64,000 nt of DNA from Acidobacteriota bacterium. GTDB taxonomy: Bacteria; Acidobacteriota; Thermoanaerobaculia; Gp7-AA8. The notes below the pieces were generated by a model. It was not told where the DNA came from. It did not search any database and saw only the letters and a program-made list of their open reading frames with translations. How positions within the stretch are numbered: the first letter of the stretch is position 1; every line of letters starts with the position of its first letter. This document shows, one piece after another, positions 26,401-33,020 of the stretch. The stretch spans positions 1 through 64,000 of the forward strand of contig JAJPHC010000057.1 of NCBI GenBank assembly GCA_021325515.1, in the 5' to 3' direction. A program made the position numbers and the translations under genes.

Positions 26401-26907
26401 TCCGCCATACGCCAGTGAGCGCGTGGAGATCTCCAGCGTTGCGCCCTGACTCTCGATGAGCCCACCCGACGTTTCGCACGTCCAAACCTCGCCCGCATCG
26501 GGCGGTGTCCAGTAGATGCCATATGGTGGGTTCGTGACGACGAGCGAGTATCCGGTGAGGAGATTTCGGTAATCGAGTAGATCGCCGGTGCGAACGTTCT
26601 GATTGCCGATCGCGAATCGCGCGTGGTCGGCGGCGAGCTGGTCGAGCTCGACTCCAAGCACGTTTGCGCCCGCAGTCTTCCATGGTGTGAGCAGACGTCC
26701 AGAACCGCATGTCGGATCGAGCACGCTAATGCTCTCCGGCCCCTCGGCTGGAATCAGAGGATGTAAGGCTTCGAACAAGAGCTCGGAGAGCCAGACAGGC
26801 GTGAAGTACTGCGCATGTTTTGATTTGTTGAACTGGCGAAAACTGAGTGCGTGATTTGCTTCCCGTCCGGCATACGCGCTGCCGATCGACACGTCGACTG
26901 TAGACAC
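23488..26907 (-). CDS. N6-adenine DNA methyltransferase / SNF2 helicase fusion
   Basis: A 1139-residue protein. Residues 1-300 are an N6-adenine methyltransferase: QYFTPVWLSELLFEA, VLDPTCGSG (62-70) for SAM and NPPYG (126-130) as the catalytic motif. A middle segment links to a SNF2-type helicase: GYEQGGGKT (Walker A, 530-538), DEAQ (706-709) and DRVHRPGQTKP near 1030 (motif VI). Between motifs Ia and II lies an inserted zinc ribbon with three CxxC pairs (645/648, 659/662, 673/676). The GTG start at 26907 is behind ACGAAAGGAGGCACACC. It has no restriction nuclease domain, so it could protect element DNA, remodel replicating DNA, or act in a defence complex. It leads the RadC/DUF2958 operon section. 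Such fusions occur on mobile elements. Confidence 0.85.
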   Translation of the reverse strand: MSTVDVSIGSAYAGREANHALSFRQFNKSKHAQYFTPVWLSELLFEALHPLIPAEGPESISVLDPTCGSGRLLTPWKTAGANVLGVELDQLAADHARFAIGNQNVRTGDLLDYRNLLTGYSLVVTNPPYGIYWTPPDAGEVWTCETSGGLIESQGATLEISTRSLAYGGYLVAIIPTSTFANTKDRFLRETLYTQFDPVFQATIPDLFTEEYGIQVEVDVVIARRASRGYGDAWRTTPLTIDRDDAPGHLRYELSRALSGAAKLPVSTHTPVPVLSRLLAVTASSAVRVTPKGLRAAADVEGLLNFIDETVEAFDPVRGIEHGIVSATLSPASLLTLGPRAGVESLAWLGFDPAISEVDLAKITRLQERFRILKTPIYPPEAHQRLAYLEDRSYTAKASISIEGEPCFTSGKQYHIRPSWIRNRETASVETVWDEREGKEVQLITSVDRGYLSFQIVTDSGPRTFREVDAADVENLTTAFELPDVPDLGTVVPSRVKQHRNVVARTAPFLFPFQQEDVARLATKPFGYLGYEQGGGKTVTSAAWARIRGFKRVLVVCQSSLVENWLNELRQFGFAAQRLTTHHAVDAIQREKRRRLLPSDTQFYITSFEFLSLTGARVYDEWSCQTFTKDGLIDHAVTDNIKAACTICKRSYDDVVRACPKCGEVPEWTGGHCNGCGYQAWSASRDGRQWPAYKRVKKLFSAVLVDEAQLAKSKNTLRGRAVRAMKPKGKLILTGTLMKGFAHDIFWNVAWLLGFDNPLFPYAYRGGTKRFLAEFSTVQFVSRQFEDTLHEGRGKILPEVSNLNRFWRLMASFTIRRRKDDIYVLPPKERQIILLDLDDAHRNLYAGYAEWAQNAIAKALREGDGNPNMGIISGALWKLRYAATCPVAVDYLDRGALDAVTWNKLEKIRQLVRTAADRGEKAIVFSGLRTMVGAIVRHLRQHGLPVLPITAEVPTKKRFGLIQEFSRSPDVPAIVASLNCLNRGFTITAANHVILVDLEYSPEATEQAEDRVHRPGQTKPVYISYLLSRDTIDQLMHEILVQKAEAIRHAIDGKARFEDVAEILKRVTGDVQLEIAKRIQMLPVITPDIPLQPLGSTAIIIPETSSLITLDERLDSQTPRIAAAVEQLSLFGALFGSGL

Positions 26908-26956
26908 CGGTGTGCCTCCTTTCGTGAATTGTTGGTTGCTGGGAACGGCTTGAGGA

Positions 26957-27241
26957 CTACTGGAAGGGAGTCACGACGAGAACGTACTGGTCGCCGCGAA
27001 TGCTGATCGCATCGAAGGGACCTTCGCCGCCGATTTCGTACATCGCGGAGAACGTTTCCTCGAGCGTTGTTGACGCGGGCTGCTGGATACCATCGTCGTC
27101 TTCGATCACTCGGATGGCTTCCAGATGATGGAACGTGCCATTGATCACGAGGATCGCGATGAGATGCCCTTTATCACTATCGCAGTCCATCCATGCGTCC
27201 TCGGGAACGACTAAATCGAGAACACGGCGCTCGTCGTTCAT
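26957..27241 (-). CDS. Acidic hypothetical protein (94 aa)
   Basis: A strongly acidic soluble protein (MNDERRVLDLVVPEDAWMDC, EETFSAMYEIGGEGP) with predicted alternating beta strands. The start overlaps the upstream gene by 4 bases (ATGA), so the two are coupled. It sits 50 bases before the methyltransferase-helicase gene. An acidic, DNA-mimic-like nature would fit an anti-restriction operon but is only speculation; no family recognised. Confidence 0.55.
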   Translation of the reverse strand: MNDERRVLDLVVPEDAWMDCDSDKGHLIAILVINGTFHHLEAIRVIEDDDGIQQPASTTLEETFSAMYEIGGEGPFDAISIRGDQYVLVVTPFQ

Positions 27242-27744
27242 GCCACACCGCCAAAAAGTTCTGCAGCTGATGCGCTATCGAAGTACGAAGGCACTTCGAG
27301 CGTAACCATCTCCGAATGAGAGATCGCAGAATCGCGACTCCGATCGAAACAGAAGCTGTACGGAACTTGCGTGCCGTTGGCGAGCTCGGATGCTCGCGCG
27401 GCAATCTGAGAATCGTCCGTGGTAATCCCGAACCGTCTCGCGAGGTAGCGCAGCGCAAGGTAGAACGATCCCTGCAGCGACGCGCCGAGGAACGCGAGCT
27501 TCCGCGTTGCATCGACTTTGTAGTCGAACCACGGCTTTCGCCATGCGGTGCTGACTCTGGTCGTTCCGCTTCGCGTCTGAAGCACGATCCAATCGTCAGT
27601 TGGCAGATCCTCACGCGCGAGCGACGTACGCCCGGCGACTTGGATGAACACGGGACCACGTCCTACGTCGAACCACCTCAAGATCGCGAAGTCTTTTCCA
27701 TTGATCACAGTGTACGGTCGTCCTGCAATGCGAATGATTTGCAT
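27238..27744 (-). CDS. Hypothetical protein (168 aa), first gene of the minus-strand operon
   Basis: Ribosome binding site AAAAGGAGTCGGGCTCGA before the ATG. The N-terminal 70 residues are beta-rich (IIRIAGRPYTVINGKDFAIL, GPVFIQVAGRTSL, WIVLQTRSGTTRVS), followed by a helical part (FYLALRYLARRFGITTDDSQ). It leads the seven-gene operon 27744-21798. No known family; the location suggests an accessory role to the methyltransferase-helicase module. Confidence 0.6.
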   Translation of the reverse strand: MQIIRIAGRPYTVINGKDFAILRWFDVGRGPVFIQVAGRTSLAREDLPTDDWIVLQTRSGTTRVSTAWRKPWFDYKVDATRKLAFLGASLQGSFYLALRYLARRFGITTDDSQIAARASELANGTQVPYSFCFDRSRDSAISHSEMVTLEVPSYFDSASAAELFGGVA

Positions 27745-28206
27745 TCGAGCCCGACTCCTTTTCTCGGAAGTCAGAGCGTTCTTTCAGAAAACTGGGAGAA
27801 CGCCCTCGGGCGACCGACGGACAGATGGGTGAATACCCAGCGCGGTCACGCTCGAGCATGAAGGTTCGAGCCGATGACGCCGCGCATTGTTGTCGCGCCG
27901 GCCGCAGGAGAGCGTCCTCCTCGGCCTCTCCCTGCCGCCGCACGCCCCCATGACATGCGTGCGGCAGGGAGCCCGAGTTGGGAAGGTGCGCCGGCCATTC
28001 GCCGGACGCCGCGATTCAAGCGCATGTGACGCGATCGCACGAGATCAGCATTGTTGTTTGTGGAGGATTCCCACGGCTGCCGTTCAATGAGTCTGCGGAT
28101 TGAAGCGAACAGGTAGTGTGGAGAAACGCCACGGCGTGGACAGTCGGGGCATCTTGCGGTTTACTAAATTCAGCCACCAGCGACCGGTAGCTACCCCACA
28201 CGATCC
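27745..28206. promoter_or_regulatory. Divergent intergenic region with long inverted repeat
   Basis: This 462-bp region separates the minus-strand operon start at 27744 from the plus-strand gene at 28207 and must hold both promoters. I see no convincing gene in it. It contains a long inverted repeat at 27929-27970: TCCCTGCCGCcgcACG paired with CGTGCGGCAGGGA around a 13-base loop, a 13-bp stem with a three-base bulge. The repeat could be an operator, a terminator for short transcripts, or part of an origin. Confidence 0.45.
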
Positions 28207-29154
28207 ATGTCTCGGAAGTCCCCCAAGTTCGACGGTCTTCCGCCACGACGTCGCATTCGCATGCCGCCATGGATGAGTGTCGAAGAAGCAGCACGCGCAA
28301 CCTACGAGATGTTCGAAAACCCCGCGGCGTCAGCGATGCTTGCCGACGCGCTCTTGCGCGCGGGTCGTTTGGAAGAAGGGTTGGAGGAGTACCAGAGGAG
28401 CGGGCGCAACGCCCCACCCGATCTTCTTCGATCGTGTGGGGACGCGTTTCTCGCGAATGGTGACTTCGAAACCGGCTCCGACTATTACGAAGCGGCAAAG
28501 AGCGAAGTTTCGACGAGCCAGTACTTGCGGCATTGGGACGCGTTTCTTAAACGCACGCGTAGTGTGGACGAGATCGAGTTGTATGCACGGAGAGCTGGAG
28601 TCGCAATGCCCATCGATAAGCTCGTGGGCCTTGGAGACGCGGCAATCGCCGAAAGCGAGCCTGGTGAAAACTACGACTACGCCCTCGTCTACGCCTTCTC
28701 GGCGTACAAAGCAGCAGGGGACACGAGGAAACTCATCCAACTGGCTGAGCGCTGTCGCGCGACGAAGACAATGGACCGCGAGATGACGGATTTCGTCGCT
28801 GAGATCTACGTGGAGGCGGGCGCAAGAAATGGACTTCTTGACCTCGCAGGTAGCATCGGATCGTGGGCCGATCTTGCGTACGTACGCGATCTCTACGCGA
28901 AAGCGGACAGCGAGGCACCAGCGGCCCAGCTCATTGCGCTCGGGACAGTCCGGGAGAACGATGGTCGGTACGATGAGGCGATTGAGTTTTACACAGAGGC
29001 CGGAGCAGCTGATCACCTGCGCGATCTTGCAAGAGTGGTCATTGAGGCAGAACACGGCAAGACAGGCCGCGTCGATCTCCCGGCCGACAGCCGCAGACTT
29101 GCTTTGCGGGCATTCACCGCCGCCGCGAGCCTACAGCAACAACGAGCCGCTTGA
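28207..29154 (+). CDS. TPR-like helical repeat protein
   Basis: A 315-residue soluble protein made of helix pairs: NPAASAMLADALLRAGRLEE, LLRSCGDAFLANGDFETGSD, ALVYAFSAYKAAGDTRK, LGTVRENDGRYDEAIEFYTE. The spacing and the small residues at repeat positions are those of TPR or similar alpha solenoids, which bind peptides or proteins. There is no catalytic motif. It is divergent from the methyltransferase operon and has no clear plus-strand partner. A scaffold or adaptor role is the most that can be inferred. Confidence 0.65.
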   Translation: MSRKSPKFDGLPPRRRIRMPPWMSVEEAARATYEMFENPAASAMLADALLRAGRLEEGLEEYQRSGRNAPPDLLRSCGDAFLANGDFETGSDYYEAAKSEVSTSQYLRHWDAFLKRTRSVDEIELYARRAGVAMPIDKLVGLGDAAIAESEPGENYDYALVYAFSAYKAAGDTRKLIQLAERCRATKTMDREMTDFVAEIYVEAGARNGLLDLAGSIGSWADLAYVRDLYAKADSEAPAAQLIALGTVRENDGRYDEAIEFYTEAGAADHLRDLARVVIEAEHGKTGRVDLPADSRRLALRAFTAAASLQQQRAA

Positions 29155-29442
29155 CGGCGCCGCTTCGATGGAATCCGCGGAAAGGAGGCGAAGGGAACTC
29201 GATGCCCACGGCTGCTCATTTGAGTATGACCGTCGATCGTCATCGCGGCACCAGGCAAGACCCTCATCTTGCTGCGGCGATGGAAAATTATCATCAGTGG
29301 AATCGGTCGGGGCTCACTTCGTGTGTTGCACGACGCGGCTCAATGGAAATTGCGACTTCAAATCCTTCCGGTACCAGGCGAACGGTACTCAATCACGTAC
29401 CGCGCCGTGGCTTGACCCTGCGATTGCCGATATTTGAGAGGG

Positions 29443-29819
29443 CTAGTGTCGTGCTGGTCGTCCGCGCGGCGCTGTAACGCTCACAGCGACAAGCGTCATG
29501 TGCGTAATGCCAAGATTCCTGAATCGGACACCAACATAGTACGTCCCGACCGGTGTCGCGCCAGGAGAAAACGTTGTCGTAACCGGCGCGACAGACGTCG
29601 CCGCGGCGGCGTTTGTGGTTACGCTACCAACATATCCTTTGGTGAGTATTATCGTGTCGACGTCGGCTCGCATGTCGTACGGTCCGGCTGGCTGAAGCGT
29701 GTATGGGATCGCCGACGAGCCACCTTGTGGCGCACTCACGCTTGTTGCGCCTCCAATACTGAAGTTCGGTGTGGTGTTCAAGGCCTCCAGCACATCCCAT
29801 GTGGCCGATCATCTGATCC
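29443..29819 (-). pseudogene. 3' remnant of a secreted GH18-like gene cut by the IS element
   Basis: Read on the minus strand from the IS edge, the fragment carries ATWDV, the same five residues that end the catalytic domain of the intact GH18 gene at 33021. It then continues with a Ser/Thr/Ala-rich beta domain (FSIGGATSVSAPQGGSSAIP, PAGPYDMRADVDTIILTKG, GTYYVGVRFRNLGITHMTL). Compared with the intact copy, one base is missing just before ATWDV, which puts a TGA in frame, so this is a decayed paralogue and not simply the other half of the same gene. No start codon or signal peptide remains. Confidence 0.55.
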
Positions 29820-29909
29820 CGTAGAAAAATGAACGGTCGGCGGTAGCGACAGCATCATCCGCGCCGAAGGCGCGCGGGGTGTTTGGGCGTGTAAGCTTGT
29901 AGAAGAAGA

Positions 29910-29942
29910 GAAGCCTCGGCGACTTGAACTCGCCGAGGCTTC
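29910..29942 (+). terminator. Perfect 13-bp hairpin near the left end of the IS
   Basis: GAAGCCTCGGCGA, loop CTTGAAC, TCGCCGAGGCTTC. It lies between the left terminal repeat and the first reading frame of the IS, where it could block outside transcription from entering the transposase genes. Confidence 0.6.
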
Positions 29943-30040
29943 GATGTTTCTGGGCGTCACGCGTTCACCGCGCGAAGTTCCCCACAAGACGGGAAGAGCT
30001 TCGCACAAGAAGAACGCGCGTGTCCAGGCGGAGGGCGTGG

Positions 30041-30449
30041 ATGTGTGCGACGGGGACTTGCGACGCGGAGCTACGCGACCGGCGATGCAAAGAGTGCGGG
30101 ACGAGATTCTGGATTTGCCGGCGCTGTGATCGTGGCCATCAGTACGGCAGCCGGGCGTGCCGAGATCGAGCGCGAAAACGAAGCCGGCGCGAAGCGCAGC
30201 GACGCCATCAACAGTGTCCGATCTGGCGATTCAAGCACGCGCTGAACCAGAAGATGTATCGAGCAGGCGTGACTGATCAGGGTTCCCGGCGGACGGGTTC
30301 CTCAGGCACTCTCCCCGCTTCTCGAGAGGGAAGTCCATGGGAGGTGTCGTGCGCAGAACGAACAAGGAGCAATACAAGTGCGAGAACGAACTGTGTGATC
30401 TGTGGCCGGGGTGGCGAGTGGTACGACCCGCACCACGAGTCAGGAAGTC
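30041..30449 (+). pseudogene. Zinc-ribbon passenger reading frame of the IS21 element
   Basis: From the ATG at 30041 the frame encodes CDAELRDRRCKECGTRFWIC, then RRCDRGHQYGSRACRDRAR and a basic run ending AGVTDQGS, followed by CVICGRGG. This is the Cys-rich zinc-ribbon pattern of the small protein often encoded just upstream of istA in IS21-like elements. One expected Cys is replaced (RGHQYG where RGQRYC is usual), and the frame has no stop of its own: it stays open to 31138 through istA in another frame. I therefore mark it as a degenerate or poorly defined gene ending near the istA start. Confidence 0.5.
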
Positions 30450-30452
30450 ATC

Positions 30453-31946
30453 GTGATCGAGGCCGAACTGTACGCCGCAATCCGGCGTCACTTCTTCGTC
30501 GATCACTGGAAGGTCGGCACGATCGCCGATCAACTCGAGGTCCATCCGGACACAGTCAAGCGAGCCATCAGTGCGGAGCGCTTCAATGCGTCACGCACAG
30601 CGTCGCGCAAGACACTCACGGATCCCTTTGTGCCGTACATTCAGGAGATCCTCGAGCGCTATCCACGCTTGCGAGCCACGCGCGTGTACGAGATGGTGCA
30701 CGCCCGCGGCTACTCGGGAAGCGTGGTGCAGTTGCGCCGGGTCGTGCGCAGCTTGCGTCCCGTTCCGACGCGCGAAGCGATGCTGCGCCTCAAGACCTTG
30801 CCCGGCGAGCAGGGACAAGTCGACTGGGCCAGCTTCGGCAAAGTACAGATCGGTCGGGCCGAACGGAACTTGAACTGCTTCGTTCTTACGCTTTCGTATT
30901 CACGAGCACTCTGGTTCGAGTTCGCACTCGATCAGACACTCGAGAGTTTCTTGCGTGGACACATCCGCGCCTTCGAGAGCTTCGGAGGAACGCCACGCGA
31001 GCTCTTGCACGACAACCTCCGTTCGGCCGTGCTGGAGCGGCGCGGCGAACTGGCGCGACTCCACCCTCGCTATCTGGAGCTGGCCGGTCATTATCACTTC
31101 GGGCCGCGGCCATGCCGGCTTGCGCGCGGCTCCGATAAGGGGCGCGTCGAGCGCTCCATCCAGTACATTCGCCATTCGTTCTTCGCCGCGCGTCCCTTCA
31201 TTACGCTCGCCGAGCTGAATGCGCAGGCTCTGGCCTGGCGTGATTCGGTTGCCCATCTCCGGCCCTGGCCCGGCGGCGACGGACGAACCGTGGCCGAAGT
31301 GTTGGCCGAAGAACAACCCTACCTGCACAAGCTTCCACAACATCGCTTTGAGACCGATGCGTTGATGACGGTTCGCTCCGGCAAGACGCACTATGTCCGG
31401 TTCGACAGTAACGACTACTCGATCCCGCACACATTCGTGGAACGCGATCTGATGCTGTCTGCCAGCGAAACAACGATCCGTATTCTCGATGGCAACACTG
31501 AGATCGCACGTCATGTCCGATGCTGGGATCGGCGACAGACCATCGACGATGTCGCTCATAAAGAGGCGTTGCTTGCCTCCCGGCGCCGTGCACTACGCAC
31601 GGAAGGGAAAACGCTTCTTTCTCAAGCCGTCCCGCAGAGCGAGGAACTGCTCAATGCCACGTTCCAGGCTGGCGAGCCTCATGCCCGCTCCGTACGGCAA
31701 CTCGAGACGCTGCTCCGGCTATGGGGCGCGCAGCCATTGTGTGAGGCCGTCGCGGAAGCAATGCGGCGAGGAACGCCAACCGTGGCCTCAGTCCACGTCC
31801 TGCTCGAACAGCAGCGGCGTCGCAGTCGAAGAACCGTGCCTCGTCCGCTGGACCTGGGCGATCGACCGGAACTCGAAGCACTACATGTTCAAACACATTC
31901 TTTGGAGGATTACGATGAGCTCACCAACAACGAAGACGAAGAGTGA
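30453..31946 (+). CDS. istA: IS21-family transposase IstA
   Basis: A 497-residue transposase. An N-terminal HTH ([20 protein letters not shown]) binds the terminal repeats. The DDE catalytic core is readable: [12 protein letters not shown] (Asp), [15 protein letters not shown] (Asp) and [14 protein letters not shown] (Glu). A C-terminal Mu-type beta domain follows ([12 protein letters not shown]). The GTG at 30453 behind CAGGAAGTCATC is preferred; an upstream start is possible. The 3' end overlaps istB by 32 bases. It appears intact. Confidence 0.88.
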   Translation: MIEAELYAAIRRHFFVDHWKVGTIADQLEVHPDTVKRAISAERFNASRTASRKTLTDPFVPYIQEILERYPRLRATRVYEMVHARGYSGSVVQLRRVVRSLRPVPTREAMLRLKTLPGEQGQVDWASFGKVQIGRAERNLNCFVLTLSYSRALWFEFALDQTLESFLRGHIRAFESFGGTPRELLHDNLRSAVLERRGELARLHPRYLELAGHYHFGPRPCRLARGSDKGRVERSIQYIRHSFFAARPFITLAELNAQALAWRDSVAHLRPWPGGDGRTVAEVLAEEQPYLHKLPQHRFETDALMTVRSGKTHYVRFDSNDYSIPHTFVERDLMLSASETTIRILDGNTEIARHVRCWDRRQTIDDVAHKEALLASRRRALRTEGKTLLSQAVPQSEELLNATFQAGEPHARSVRQLETLLRLWGAQPLCEAVAEAMRRGTPTVASVHVLLEQQRRRSRRTVPRPLDLGDRPELEALHVQTHSLEDYDELTNNEDEE

Positions 31947-32709
31947 AGCCACTCTGGCCATACAGCTCGAGCGCATTGGAATGCGTGCGGCGGCAAGCTC
32001 CGCGGACGATCTGATTGCTCGGGCTACCACCGGACGCTGGAGCGTTACAGCCCTGCTCGAAGAGGTGGCGCGCATGGAGCTGGCCGATCGTGGCCAGCGC
32101 AGTCTCGAGCGGCGCCTGCGCCGCAGTCGTGTCGGACGCTTCAAGCCGATGGCCGACTTCGATTGGAACTGGCCGCGCAAAATCGATCGCACTCGACTCG
32201 AACAGGTGCTCACGCTCGGCTTCCTTCGCGAAGAGCGCAACGTCGTACTTATGGGACCGAATGGTGTTGGTAAGACGATGATCGCCCGCAATCTGGTGCA
32301 CAGTGCCATTCACGCCGGCCATACCGCTTTGTTTCGGACGGCGGGTGATCTGCTCGACGATCTCTCCTGCGACTCCCCCGAGCTACGGAAACGCAAGATC
32401 GCCGCCTATGCGCGTCCCGACCTGCTGGCCATCGACGAGCTCGGATATCTCTCTTATGACGATCACGCCGCGGACCTGCTCTATCGCGTGATCAACCCTC
32501 GCTACGACAAGCGCCGTCCCATCGTCATCACGACCAATCTAGCCTTCAAGGACTGGACGACCGTCTTTCCCAATGCCACCTGCATCGTCACCCTCGTCGA
32601 TCGCATCACTCACCACTGCGACATCTTCAACATCGAAGCCGATAGCTACCGCCGTCGCGAAAGTGACGAAGAGACCGCTCGTCGCCGCTCGCACAAGGCA
32701 CGATCGTGA
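31915..32709 (+). CDS. istB: IS21-family transposition ATPase IstB
   Basis: A 264-residue AAA+ helper of IstA, DnaC-like. Walker A is [12 protein letters not shown] (about 110-120), Walker [15 protein letters not shown], and [15 protein letters not shown] is sensor I. The ATG at 31915 follows TTTGGAGGATTACG. It overlaps the end of istA and is followed at once by the third reading frame (TGATG). Confidence 0.9.
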   Translation: MSSPTTKTKSEATLAIQLERIGMRAAASSADDLIARATTGRWSVTALLEEVARMELADRGQRSLERRLRRSRVGRFKPMADFDWNWPRKIDRTRLEQVLTLGFLREERNVVLMGPNGVGKTMIARNLVHSAIHAGHTALFRTAGDLLDDLSCDSPELRKRKIAAYARPDLLAIDELGYLSYDDHAADLLYRVINPRYDKRRPIVITTNLAFKDWTTVFPNATCIVTLVDRITHHCDIFNIEADSYRRRESDEETARRRSHKARS

Positions 32710-32996
32710 TGTCTATGCCTCGCGCCGACTATGAACAGGCAATCATCAGCGCATGGCGCGAATTGCCTTGTACGCGCGGCCGTCCTCCTCGCAGTGACCG
32801 CATACTGCTTCGCGATCTCTACGCTCGGCGCATTCCCTTGTCGCTGATCTTCGCCGCCTTCCGCCTGGCATCTCGACGCCGATCACCTCATCTGCCGCCC
32901 GTTCGTTCGCTCAGCTACTTCCGTGACGTCATCGATGAACTTACCCACGCCGATCCTGGCTACATCGACTTCCTCAATGCTCACTGCTGCAAGTGA
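32709..32996 (+). CDS. Third passenger protein of the IS21 element
   Basis: A 95-residue protein starting at the istB stop (GTGATG; GTG 32706 is also possible). It is helical and basic: DYEQAIISAWRELPCTRGRP, RDLYARRIPLSLIFAAFRLA, SLSYFRDVIDELTHADPGYI. Similar short proteins follow istB in some IS21-like elements; the YF..VI.EL segment recalls replication-initiation domains. Function in transposition unknown. It ends 28 bases before the right end of the IS. Confidence 0.6.
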   Translation: MSMPRADYEQAIISAWRELPCTRGRPPRSDRILLRDLYARRIPLSLIFAAFRLASRRRSPHLPPVRSLSYFRDVIDELTHADPGYIDFLNAHCCK

Positions 32997-33020
32997 TCCA
33001 ACCGGCGACTGTTCAAATTT

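Noticed and set aside
29202-29477. Open frame beginning MPTAAHLSMTVDRHRG behind AAAGGAGGCGAAGGGAA
   Set aside because: The ribosome binding site is good, but the protein is unlike neighbours and the frame seems to shift half-way. It could be a decayed gene; the evidence was too thin to list.
30449-31138. Continuation of the zinc-ribbon frame through istA to 404 residues
   Set aside because: The continuation is the antiparallel-free second frame of istA with Arg-rich random sequence; only the first ~135 codons look coding.
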